Shown piece after piece: positions 41,627 to 49,539 of a stretch of 60,104 nucleotides of DNA. The notes below the pieces were generated by a model. The model saw only the letters and a list, made by a program, of their open reading frames with translations. It was not told where the DNA came from and searched no databases. The stretch's first letter is position 1; each line of letters begins with the position of its first letter. The position numbers and the translations under genes are program-made. This stretch comes from an uncultured Acidimicrobiaceae bacterium (GTDB lineage Bacteria > Actinomycetota > Acidimicrobiia > Acidimicrobiales > RAAP-2), in the NCBI GenBank assembly GCA_903873395.1, contig CAIQOJ010000009.1:1-60104 (forward strand). Reading direction: 5' to 3'.

Positions 41627-42480
41627 GGGCACCTCCCCCTCACACTTCTGAAGCCATGTCTTGTGCGGCTGCGTCCGGCCTGCACAGCGCCCTCTATGAG
41701 GGCACGGTCATCCACCACCGGTTCGGCCCGGTGGATCACCGATTCTCCTACGCCATTGCCATGGTCCTCCTCGACCTGGCAGAGATCGACGCCGTCTGCC
41801 GACTGCACCCGCTGTGGAGCGCGGAGCGGACCAACGTCGTGTCCTTCCGCCGGGCCGACTACTTGGGGGACCCTGGCGTTTCCCTCGATGAGGCTGTGCG
41901 CGACCTGGTCGAAGAACGGATCGGAAGCCGGCCGGAAGGGCCCATCTCCGTGCTGACCCATCTTCGGACGTGGGGGTGGCTCTTCAACCCCATCACCACC
42001 TACTACTGCTACGACCCCACAGGCACCACGGTCACCCAGGCGGTGGTCGAGGTCACCAATACCCCCTGGCACGAACGGTCGGCCTACGTGCTCAACGGGC
42101 CGGGAGTCCATCGGGCCCCGAAGGCGTTGCACGTCTCCCCCTTCTTGCCCATGGACCTCGTCCATCGCTTCACGGTGACCCCGCCGGGCGACCGACTCGT
42201 CCTTGGGGTGGACGACGAACGGGATGGTGATCTCGTGTTTTCCGCCTCGATGTCACTGACCAAGCGAGGTATCGATCGGTCGTCGCTCGGGCGCCTCTTA
42301 TGGCGATATCCCTTGATGACCACCAAGGTCTCGGCCGGCATCTACCGTCAGGCTGCTGTCTTGCGGGCCAAAGGCGTACCCTTTCTCACGCATCCGAACA
42401 AAGTGATGGCGAACGAGCCCACAGCACAGCCACCTCGTCCTAGACAAGGGACGGGGACAAGAACAGAAGAGGAGTCCTGA
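41623..42480 (+). CDS. DUF1365 protein
   Basis: A 285-residue protein. HSALYEGTVIHHRFGPVDHR at the start, FNPITTYYCYD in the middle, and NTPWHERSAYVL plus HVSPFLPMD are the DUF1365 marks. Members nearly always occur between an FAD protein and a cyclopropane-fatty-acid-synthase-like methyltransferase, as here, and are presumed to help modify phospholipid acyl chains. GTG 41623 overlaps the previous stop; an ATG at 41656 is a shorter option. The C-terminal 20 residues are low-complexity. Confidence 0.88.
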   Translation: MRAPPPHTSEAMSCAAASGLHSALYEGTVIHHRFGPVDHRFSYAIAMVLLDLAEIDAVCRLHPLWSAERTNVVSFRRADYLGDPGVSLDEAVRDLVEERIGSRPEGPISVLTHLRTWGWLFNPITTYYCYDPTGTTVTQAVVEVTNTPWHERSAYVLNGPGVHRAPKALHVSPFLPMDLVHRFTVTPPGDRLVLGVDDERDGDLVFSASMSLTKRGIDRSSLGRLLWRYPLMTTKVSAGIYRQAAVLRAKGVPFLTHPNKVMANEPTAQPPRPRQGTGTRTEEES

Positions 42481-42481
42481 G

Positions 42482-43726
42482 ATGGCCGACCTGCCCCTGG
42501 GGTGGATGGGATCCCGAGGCACGCCCATGGCCGTGACGTTCTTGAGGAAGATGGCGTCCCATCTCCAAGGCGGAACGCTGATCATCGAAGATCACCAGGG
42601 GACCCATCGGTTCGGTGACGGTGGCCTCGAGGTCACCATGACCATTCACGACCCGTCGGTCTACTGGAGCACCTTCTGCGAAGGCTCGGTCGGCATGGGA
42701 CGCGATTATGCGGACGGTAAGTGGGACTGCGACGACTTGACGACCTTGACCCGGGTGCTCAATCGAGGCCTGCGACCGGTGACTGCTGTGCAGGACCGGG
42801 TGGGCCAGGCTGTCGGGGTCTCGACGGACTGGTTCCGTCGGTTCCGGCCCCCGACGAAGCACCACGACAAACACAACATCCGGGCTCACTACGACCTGTC
42901 GAACGAGTTCTTCGCACTGATGCTCGACGAGACGATGATGTACTCGGCGGCCATGTTTTCTGACGCCGATACGACTCTGGCCGATGCCCAACGGACCAAG
43001 CTCGACCGTCTCTGCACCAAACTCGGACTCGGCCCTGAGCATCATGTGGTGGAGATCGGCACGGGCTGGGGTGGTTTCGCCTGCCATGCAGCCTCCCGCT
43101 ATGGCTGCCGGGTGACCACCACCACCATCAGTGATGCCCAGTTCGAATGGGCCTCCAAGCGAGTGGTCGACGAGGGTCTGGCCGACCGGGTCACCGTCTT
43201 GAACGACGACTACCGAGATCTCACGGGCACGTTCGACCGACTGGTCTCCATCGAGATGATCGAAGCAGTCGACTGGCGACAGCACGACACCTTCTTCGCC
43301 ACCTGTGCCAACTTGCTGCACGACGAGGGCCTGATGGCCCTCCAGGCCATCACCATCGAGGACCGCAGTTTCGAGCGGGCCAAGAACGGCACTGACTTCG
43401 TCCGCGAGTACATCTTTCCAGGCGGCTGCCTGCCGTCGATGGAGGCCATCACCCGGTCAGTGCGGCGGGCCACACCCCTGATGGTCGTCGACGTCGAAGA
43501 CATCGGCCGCCACTACGCGGAGACGCTGCACCGCTGGTATGTCAACCTGGCCGAGCGGACCGACGAGGTTCGAGCCCTCGGCCTCGACGAACGGTTCCAC
43601 CGGCTGTGGAACTTCTACCTCTGCTACTGCGAAGGTGCCTTCCTCGAGCGCCACATCAGCGACGTGCAGATGGTCTTGGCCATGCCCGACTGGAAGGCCC
43701 CCATGCTGGTGCGTGACCCCGCCTGA
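42482..43726 (+). CDS. Cyclopropane-fatty-acyl-phospholipid synthase family methyltransferase
   Basis: A 414-residue SAM-dependent methyltransferase. NIRAHYDLSNEFFALMLDE, MMYSAAMFSDADTTLADAQ, the SAM site VVEIGTGWGGFACHAA (190-202) and EMIEAVDWRQHDTFF are all conserved. It transfers a methylene or methyl group to unsaturated acyl chains in membrane lipids, giving cyclopropane or methyl-branched or furan-type acids. ATG 42482 is just after the DUF1365 stop, with gaggag upstream. With its two operon partners it forms a lipid-modification unit whose product cannot be chosen from sequence. Confidence 0.92.
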   Translation: MADLPLGWMGSRGTPMAVTFLRKMASHLQGGTLIIEDHQGTHRFGDGGLEVTMTIHDPSVYWSTFCEGSVGMGRDYADGKWDCDDLTTLTRVLNRGLRPVTAVQDRVGQAVGVSTDWFRRFRPPTKHHDKHNIRAHYDLSNEFFALMLDETMMYSAAMFSDADTTLADAQRTKLDRLCTKLGLGPEHHVVEIGTGWGGFACHAASRYGCRVTTTTISDAQFEWASKRVVDEGLADRVTVLNDDYRDLTGTFDRLVSIEMIEAVDWRQHDTFFATCANLLHDEGLMALQAITIEDRSFERAKNGTDFVREYIFPGGCLPSMEAITRSVRRATPLMVVDVEDIGRHYAETLHRWYVNLAERTDEVRALGLDERFHRLWNFYLCYCEGAFLERHISDVQMVLAMPDWKAPMLVRDPA

Positions 43727-43807
43727 GCATCCACGACCACCTCGAGCTTCCTCGAATCTGAAGTCTGGCCCAACACGACCACACTCCCACGAGGCAGATC
43801 CCGACGA

Positions 43808-44221
43808 TCAGGCCTCCACGGGCCGGATGCCGTCGGCCTCCCAATAGGCCCGGATGGCGGCCAGTTTGCCGTCAGCAGTGCGTCGGTAGGTGTAGACGCC
43901 GTCGACCTCGACGGCAGAACCGCCTCCGAAGGAAATGCGGATGACCCCCACATTGGCCACTTCGTCGCCACAGAGGAACGACTGGCGGATGTCGAAGGTG
44001 ATCGACTCATTGGCCCCGATCACATTGTCGTAGAAGGCGGCGATGGCTTCCCGGCCGCGGTGGCCATTGCCTTCGGGATCGAATGCCGATGGGCCGATGG
44101 GGTCTTCGACGATGGCATCATCAGCAAAGAGCGCCAGCCAGGCGGCTCGGTCGCCTGAGGCAACAGCGGCCATCGACTGCTGGGACAACTCTCGGGCCGT
44201 CGCCACGTCGGGGGCGCTCAT
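43808..44221 (-). CDS. SnoaL-like/NTF2-fold protein
   Basis: A 137-residue protein with the NTF2 alpha-beta cone: LSQQSMAAVASGDRAAWLAL, FADDAIVEDPIGPSA, REAIAAFYDNVIGA and the sheet strands DIRQSFLCGDEVANVGVI. Such proteins are isomerases, hydrolases or ligand binders. Its ATG overlaps the stop of the LLM oxidoreductase gene (atga), so it is co-translated and probably acts on the same compound. Confidence 0.82.
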   Translation of the reverse strand: MSAPDVATARELSQQSMAAVASGDRAAWLALFADDAIVEDPIGPSAFDPEGNGHRGREAIAAFYDNVIGANESITFDIRQSFLCGDEVANVGVIRISFGGGSAVEVDGVYTYRRTADGKLAAIRAYWEADGIRPVEA

Positions 44222-45093
44222 CGGTCCACCTTGGCGATCACCGTGTCTGCGAATCGGCGCATGTTGTCCAACTTGGCTTGCAAGGGCTCGGTGTCGGGCC
44301 CGACCTCATAGGGCCAGCGAAATCCGACGATCACGTCGGTCACTCCCTCGGCTTCGAGTCGATGGATGCCATCGATGCTGAAGGCATCCATGGAGATGAC
44401 ATGCACCTCGAAGGGGGTATCGGACGTGCCTTCCTCTTCTCGCAGGCGAGCCAGTTCGGCGAGCAGGCGGGGAAGGTCGGCCGGATCACCTCCACCATGG
44501 AGCCATCCGTCATTTCGGGCTGCCCGACGCAGCGCCGGCGTGGCATGTCCTCCGACCAGGATGGGCAGGCGCTCGGTCGGTACGGGGCTGATCTTGATGG
44601 ACGGGAGGTCGTAGCACTCGCCGTGGTACTCGAAGAATCCCCCTGACGAGAGACCCCGCACGATGTCAAGACATTCGTCCATGCGCTTCCCGCGACCTTC
44701 CCACGGCACCCCGACCAGTTCGTAATCTTCGGGCCAAGGACTCGTTCCCACACCGAACGCGAATCGGTTGTTGGTCATGACCGCCACCGACGTCGCCTGT
44801 TTGGCGGCCACGAGAGGATGGCGCATCGGCAGTTTCACCACGAAGGTGACAAACCGCAGTCGCTCGGTCACCGCACCCAACGCGGGGATCAGCGAGAACG
44901 GCTCGATGAACGGCTTGTCCTCAAGGAACTCCCGGGAACCGTCGGGGTTGAACGGGTAGGTCGAATCCGACACCTCGGGATAGCAGAGGCTGTCAGGAAT
45001 GACCATTGAGTCATAGCCCGCATCCTCGGCCGCTCGGGCCAGGTCCGGGTAGAACGCCGGGTCGACCATCGACTCGGCATATGAGAACCGCAT
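44218..45093 (-). CDS. LLM-class (probably F420-dependent) oxidoreductase
   Basis: A 291-residue luciferase-like TIM barrel: MRFSYAESMVDPAFYPDLAR, RFVTFVVKLPMRHPLVAAKQ, NNRFAFGVGTSPWPEDYELV and RLPILVGGHATPALRRAARN. The pattern fits F420-dependent subgroups. ATG 45093 follows gggggag. It precedes and overlaps the SnoaL-like gene. Substrate unknown; the pair suggests a catabolic or detoxifying step. Confidence 0.88.
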   Translation of the reverse strand: MRFSYAESMVDPAFYPDLARAAEDAGYDSMVIPDSLCYPEVSDSTYPFNPDGSREFLEDKPFIEPFSLIPALGAVTERLRFVTFVVKLPMRHPLVAAKQATSVAVMTNNRFAFGVGTSPWPEDYELVGVPWEGRGKRMDECLDIVRGLSSGGFFEYHGECYDLPSIKISPVPTERLPILVGGHATPALRRAARNDGWLHGGGDPADLPRLLAELARLREEEGTSDTPFEVHVISMDAFSIDGIHRLEAEGVTDVIVGFRWPYEVGPDTEPLQAKLDNMRRFADTVIAKVDR

Positions 45094-45227
45094 CAGGCAT
45101 CTCCCCCTGTCACCACGGCACGGACCATTCGATCCGTGCCATTCCATTCATGAATACATCACGCAACGAAGGAACAGCGTCGATCCCAACAGGCCCAGAG
45201 TGACGCCTGTGCGTGAGCACTGCCGTG

Positions 45228-45596
45228 TCAGTCCGCCTGGGGCCTCGTCACCCCAGCCGCCTGGAGTTGACCGGCAATCCATTCCACGCCTTCGGGCTGC
45301 GCCATGCGATCCTCCCAGCCGGCCAAGATTCGCTCTACGTCCTCACGTGCATCCACCTTGCCCAAGATGAGGACGGTGAGGGAATCGACAGCGACATCAG
45401 AGACCTCGGCATCGCCGAAGGGCGTCCAGACGTCGACTTCGGGCACCGGCTCGAACATGGCGTAGAGCTCACAGGTGTCTTCTACCCAACTGAGCTCATA
45501 GCGACTGCCCTTGGCATCGAACCAGTTGGTGCCGAACTCGACTTCGGCCGACTGTCGACGGCGCTCGTCGGCGCTGTAGAACTGCTCGATATCCAT
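45228..45596 (-). CDS. Hypothetical protein
   Basis: A 122-residue acidic protein without recognised domain: MDIEQFYSADERRRQSAEVE, ELYAMFEPVPEVDVW and TVLILGKVDAREDVERIL. No signal or membrane helix. ATG 45596 is preceded by caggaga. Similar short stand-alone proteins are frequent in Acidimicrobiia. Function unknown. Confidence 0.7.
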   Translation of the reverse strand: MDIEQFYSADERRRQSAEVEFGTNWFDAKGSRYELSWVEDTCELYAMFEPVPEVDVWTPFGDAEVSDVAVDSLTVLILGKVDAREDVERILAGWEDRMAQPEGVEWIAGQLQAAGVTRPQAD

Positions 45597-45779
45597 CGTT
45601 CTCCTGTCACTACCTCTGCGGTTGTGGACCACCGCTGCACATTGCCCAGGCACACGCCAGGTCGGACTGGTAGTTACCTGCCCGGTTCTGGCGACCTGAC
45701 CCTATCGCCTCCTCGTTTCACATCACGTACTGATCCCTCCCGCGGCCAGCCCCGCTCGGGGGCTGACTACGATTCACCT

Positions 45780-46568
45780 GTGACTACCGCGTGGGCCCCC
45801 ACCCAGCCGGCTCCGCCGGCACCTCAGCCACCTGCCGCGTCGAGCGGAAGCCTCTCGCCCTTTCGCCAGCTGCTAGTCCTCCTCGTGCTGCTGGTGAGCT
45901 GCTTCGGCATGGCCTATGCCGCCACGGGGATGCTCACTGCGCTTCCAGCACCCGCAGCAGGAGGGACCTGTGGTCCCAGCACCGCGTCAGAAACAGCCCT
46001 TCAGGCCCTAGCCGATCCCAGCTCCATCGGGGCTGGACCCGAACCACAAGCCGGCACAACGGCGCATACCCAGTGGCAGGCCTTCGTCGATCAATGTCAG
46101 CAGCTTGCCGACCGGCGGGGACTGGCATCAATGGCGATCTTCGTGATCTCGCTAGCTGTCGGAGCCATGGGTCTGATCCTGCTCCTCCGCCAACGTCGAC
46201 AGAAGAAGGGAGCGGCCGCATCACGTGATTCGTCCGGTTCCGGAGCAGAAGGACCGCTCGGCATGCAACCGTCCGGCGCCCCCTACTCGGCAATGGTCGT
46301 CCCACCCGAGCCGTCCCCTGCGGTCGGCATCCCCGCCCCGCCAACGGTGGCTCCCCCTCCGGCCCCGTCCTCAACCCCAGTGGGGTTTACGACACCACCG
46401 GCTACGAGGACCGAGGACCACCCGACAGTTGCGCCTCCCGTCGGGACTCCTGTTGAGCCCCCTGCGATCGCCCTGCCACCGGTCGAAGCGCCCCATGGCA
46501 GTTCCTCGGATGGTGGCAGTTCCGCAGATGGCTGGCCGCCCACGCCGGGCATCGATTCGACGCCCTAG
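45780..46568 (+). CDS. Two-helix membrane protein with proline-rich tail
   Basis: A 262-residue protein of unknown function. Helix 1 is RQLLVLLVLLVSCFGMAYAA, helix 2 is MAIFVISLAVGAMGLILLL followed by the basic RQRRQKKG. The 75-residue loop between them holds two cysteines (GGTCGPST and FVDQCQQ) that could form a disulfide outside. The N-terminal 27 and C-terminal 110 residues are Pro/Ala/Ser-rich and cytoplasmic. GTG 45780 is the start; the same frame is open upstream but antisense to the previous gene. Confidence 0.7.
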   Translation: MTTAWAPTQPAPPAPQPPAASSGSLSPFRQLLVLLVLLVSCFGMAYAATGMLTALPAPAAGGTCGPSTASETALQALADPSSIGAGPEPQAGTTAHTQWQAFVDQCQQLADRRGLASMAIFVISLAVGAMGLILLLRQRRQKKGAAASRDSSGSGAEGPLGMQPSGAPYSAMVVPPEPSPAVGIPAPPTVAPPPAPSSTPVGFTTPPATRTEDHPTVAPPVGTPVEPPAIALPPVEAPHGSSSDGGSSADGWPPTPGIDSTP

Positions 46569-46589
46569 GGACGGGTTCCACACCCCAGA

Positions 46590-46637
46590 CCACCGGCCCC
46601 AGGCCATCGGCCCAGGCCACCGGCCCCAGGCCACCGG
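46590..46637. repeat. 14-bp tandem repeat, 3.5 copies, after a stop codon
   Basis: Units ccaccggccccagg at 46590-46603 and 46617-46630, a 13-bp variant at 46604-46616 and a half unit to 46637. It follows the stop of the two-helix protein by 21 bases. No role visible. Confidence 0.75.
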
Positions 46638-46710
46638 CAAGGACAACGACGGTCCACGCCGGTGGCGGCCTCACGGGATTACACCTTCATGTGCGCGTGA
46701 CCGACAAGGC

Positions 46711-46739
46711 CATCACGTCATCGAACTCACGACGTGATG
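46711..46739. terminator. Inverted repeat between convergent genes
   Basis: catcacgtc (46711-46719) and gacgtgatg (46731-46739) form a perfect 9-bp stem with an 11-nt loop between two convergent genes. A bidirectional terminator is the natural reading, though no T-run follows, so an operator is not excluded. Confidence 0.4.
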
Positions 46740-46768
46740 AGGTCCACGGCGTCATGGTGTGCATGACC

Positions 46769-47860
46769 TCATGGAGTGATTGCCACCATTGACGATGCAT
46801 CGTTCGTTCCGAGCGGCGGTGCCAACGAGGATCCTGTGACCATCAGGCTCGCCCCCCCGGTGACCGACCACATCGGCGTCACCTGCGGATGTCCCGAGGG
46901 TCGAGGCTGGCGTGTAAACGTCTCCTGGTCAAAGGTGACCGCCGTCGGCCCTCGGACCACGATGCCGATGTTTTTCGCCTTGGGACCGATGGCCAAGCTT
47001 CCTCCGCTAAAGGTGATCGGGTAGCCGACCGGCGTGCGCGATGTCACCTGGACCTTGGTGGTCAGCGTGCACCGCACAAAGGACAGAGGACCGGTGATGG
47101 CCTCCTGGATGAAGGTGCCTCCCCACGCCGAATCACTAATGGTCACATTCCCCGCACCAACACCGGAGATGTCACTCTCGAAGTCGATCGAGGTGAGCCC
47201 CCACGAGACGACGTTCACGTTGGACAGCGTGGCCCCCGAGACATCGGAGGGTGAAATTCCATTTCGGCCTGCCGCCGTCACCGTCAATCCGTCGACGACC
47301 AGGTCGGTGTTGGGAGACATGTTCCCGGGTGCATTCGCCCAGAGCTCCAGACCGTCTCCGAACGTGCCCTGGACCGTCGCATCTCGAATGGTCACCCGAG
47401 CGGTGTTCTTCAGCTCGATGCCAGCCTGGCCCACCAGTTTGCGGACGAACGCACCCGAAGGATTACCCCCAACGACACCCAGGTGTTCCAACGTGACATC
47501 CGACGTCGAGTTGACCAAGATGACCGGCTGAAATGCTCCTCGCGTCGGGATCGTCGTCGAAGGATCGACATAGGTTCCGCCATCGATGGTGACCGGCTTG
47601 GTCAAGAGCAACCCATTGGGGACGAGATAACAACCCGACCCGGCAAACGTCCCTCCCGCAGGAAGGGCAGCGATGGTGGCCGAGGGATCGGCCTGACAGG
47701 TTGCCGAAGCCGTAGCGGGAGCCGCAGAAGAGAACGCCTGGACCCCGAGGCCCATCATGGCCAGGGCGAGGGCGGCACAGAACACCGCCATCCCTTGCCA
47801 CGTTGGTGGTGGATGAGGACGAGTCTGTCGCTGCTGATGATTGCTCCGTTGGTGGTCCAT
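46769..47860 (-). CDS. Secreted right-handed beta-helix protein
   Basis: A 363-residue exported protein. A hydrophobic segment MAVFCAALALAMMGLGVQAF ends at SSAAPATASA, a signal peptidase site. The mature part shows repeated short strands typical of parallel beta-helices (VILVNSTSDVTLEHLGVVGG, VTIRDATVQGTFGDGLELWA, GNVTISDSAWGGTFIQEAIT). Such folds are common in polysaccharide lyases and surface adhesins; no catalytic signature is recognised. ATG 47860 was chosen before the signal peptide, with gaggcaga upstream. Confidence 0.75.
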   Translation of the reverse strand: MDHQRSNHQQRQTRPHPPPTWQGMAVFCAALALAMMGLGVQAFSSAAPATASATCQADPSATIAALPAGGTFAGSGCYLVPNGLLLTKPVTIDGGTYVDPSTTIPTRGAFQPVILVNSTSDVTLEHLGVVGGNPSGAFVRKLVGQAGIELKNTARVTIRDATVQGTFGDGLELWANAPGNMSPNTDLVVDGLTVTAAGRNGISPSDVSGATLSNVNVVSWGLTSIDFESDISGVGAGNVTISDSAWGGTFIQEAITGPLSFVRCTLTTKVQVTSRTPVGYPITFSGGSLAIGPKAKNIGIVVRGPTAVTFDQETFTRQPRPSGHPQVTPMWSVTGGASLMVTGSSLAPPLGTNDASSMVAITP

Positions 47861-48276
47861 ATCTGCCTCGCCTCTGGCTGATCTACTCGTGAGGGTGTCC
47901 CCATCGAGGCCAGCCACACGAACGGGGTCGCGCGCGCGGAAGCAAGGGATCAAGGTCACCCTGCCCGCGTGGCCAAAGCAGTCGACGACTCCTCGCACTG
48001 GCGTCCCCGGCTGATGCGATCCGCACCTTCCGGGGACGCCCGAGCCCGCCGACATCCAGTTCTTCCGCCTAGGAAACTGGCCTAGTCATGGTGACCGAAC
48101 GGTCTGCTGATGCCTAGGGCCGCTGGTCCTTGCCCGCCGCTTGGCCCGGGTCGTGCCGGGTGTCTGCGACACGATCGTCACCGGGCCTCACCCTCGGCGC
48201 CGGTGGCCACTGCAGACCACCTCGCCCACGATGCCTTTGGGCATCAGTGGAGTAGGTTCTCGGCGATGGGTGACAC
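47861..48276. other. Gene-free stretch between divergent genes
   Basis: Must carry the promoters of the beta-helix gene and the GAP-family gene. I see no convincing ORF, RNA gene or repeat in it. Confidence 0.5.
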
Positions 48277-48933
48277 ATGATTGGCCAACTTCTCGTCTTC
48301 GGGCTGATGTGCGCCATTCAACCGCTGCCGGCCACCGGGTACATCCTCGTCCTTGAGTCAAACCATGGTCGTCGCAACTCGACCGCCTACCTGTCGGGCT
48401 GGATGATCTGCCTGCTCGGCATCGTGGCCCTCACGCTCCTCTCCACGGGAGGCGACCCACCGCCCACTAACTCGGGCACCAACACCACCATCTCGGCGGT
48501 GATGGTGGGACTCGGCATGCTGCTCTTGTTGCTAGCTCTCCGTCGGCGGATCCGACGCAATCAGGGGAAAGCCAAGCCCTACACGGAGCCCAAGTGGATG
48601 GCCAAGGTCAACGGCATGTCGCTGTGGGCCGCTGCTGGCCTCGGCATCCTGCTCCAGCCCTGGCCCATCATCGCCGCCGGTGCGCTCACCATCGCCGGCC
48701 TGAACGGCTCGAGCGTCATCAGCGTGATCGCCATCATCATCTTCGTCTTGCTGGCCAGCGGTTCGATCCTGACGATGCATATCTACAGTCGACTCCGTCC
48801 CGACCGATCAGAAGCCGCCTTAGACCGTCTGCGCAGATGGATCGAGTCCAACCAGGACCTGGCTATCGAGTGGGTGTGCTGGGTGGCAGGGGCTTTCATC
48901 ATTGTGAAGAACGGCTACTCGCTCCTGACGTGA
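48277..48933 (+). CDS. GAP-family (Sap/sulfolipid-1-addressing-like) membrane protein
   Basis: A 218-residue protein with about six hydrophobic helices (MIGQLLVFGLMCAIQPLP, STAYLSGWMICLLGIVALTL, SAVMVGLGMLLLLLALRRR, MSLWAAAGLGILLQPWPIIA, SVIAIIIFVLLASGSILT, WVCWVAGAFIIVKNG). The layout matches the actinobacterial GAP/SfLAP family; a mycobacterial relative helps place sulfolipid-1 at the cell surface. A role in moving a lipid is inferred for this one. Single gene. Confidence 0.75.
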   Translation: MIGQLLVFGLMCAIQPLPATGYILVLESNHGRRNSTAYLSGWMICLLGIVALTLLSTGGDPPPTNSGTNTTISAVMVGLGMLLLLLALRRRIRRNQGKAKPYTEPKWMAKVNGMSLWAAAGLGILLQPWPIIAAGALTIAGLNGSSVISVIAIIIFVLLASGSILTMHIYSRLRPDRSEAALDRLRRWIESNQDLAIEWVCWVAGAFIIVKNGYSLLT

Positions 48934-48944
48934 CCTCAGTCACG
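48929..48944 (+). terminator. Short hairpin over the GAP-family stop codon
   Basis: cgtgac-ctca-gtcacg forms a 6-bp stem including the stop codon. No T-tract follows; weak terminator candidate. Confidence 0.25.
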
Positions 48945-49305
48945 GAGTTCTGCCCCGGTCACGATGGCATGGTCGTTGTCGAACGAGTGATGCACGAGTT
49001 GGTCACACATTCGTGCAATCACCCTCCAGGGAATGTCGGGCTCCTGGTCAGTCTGGTCGGGGTCGACGTGCGTGACGGCCCCACCGATCTCGATCAACTA
49101 CTCCCGTTCGCGCCGCCTTCACCGGCGCACGGCAGGTCCGATATCGCCGGCGAAGGGTGCCGGGGTTGGCGGAACAGTCGCCTGAAAGACGCCCACGAGT
49201 GAGGCCCGTGAGGTGAAGACCGCTGCGCTCGGCCCACGGATCACCGCCTCGGAAGGTTGGCGCTCATCTTCGTCACGGGCCCTCATCCATGTTGCTCGAC
49301 CCCCT
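48945..49305. other. Gene-free stretch
   Basis: No gene is supported here. It separates the GAP-family gene from the tRNA on the opposite strand. Confidence 0.5.
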
Positions 49306-49381
49306 TGGTAGGGCAGGTGGGGATCGAACCCACGACCCAGGGATTATGAGTCCCCTGCTCTGACCACTGAGCTACTGCCCC
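49306..49381 (-). tRNA. tRNA with CAT anticodon (elongator Met or Ile2)
   Basis: A complete cloverleaf: acceptor GGGGCAG/CTGCCCT (G1-U72 wobble), D stem GCTC/GAGC with a short 8-nt loop, anticodon stem GGGGA/TCCCT with loop CTCATAA, T arm GTGGG-TTCGATC-CCCAC, discriminator A and encoded CCA. The CAT anticodon fits elongator tRNA-Met, or tRNA-Ile if C34 is modified to lysidine; the short D loop resembles Ile2. Confidence 0.92.
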
Positions 49382-49539
49382 GAACGGAGGTGCAGTGCAC
49401 TACCGCCACTGCCCCGGGGTTGGGAGCGTACCTCTCCGATGCTTCAGGCTTCGTGGATCGCCGTTCCTACATCACGGGTCACCGTGATGCATCGATCCTC
49501 CAACCATGACGCATGTTCGGCGGGATCGTTCCCTGATGG

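Noticed and set aside
40322..41632. 436-codon minus-strand frame opposite the FAD protein
   Set aside because: Antisense to a gene with clear motifs; no recognisable domain.
46225..46737. Open frame overlapping the two-helix protein's proline-rich tail
   Set aside because: Another frame of the same low-complexity DNA plus the 14-bp repeat; no independent support.
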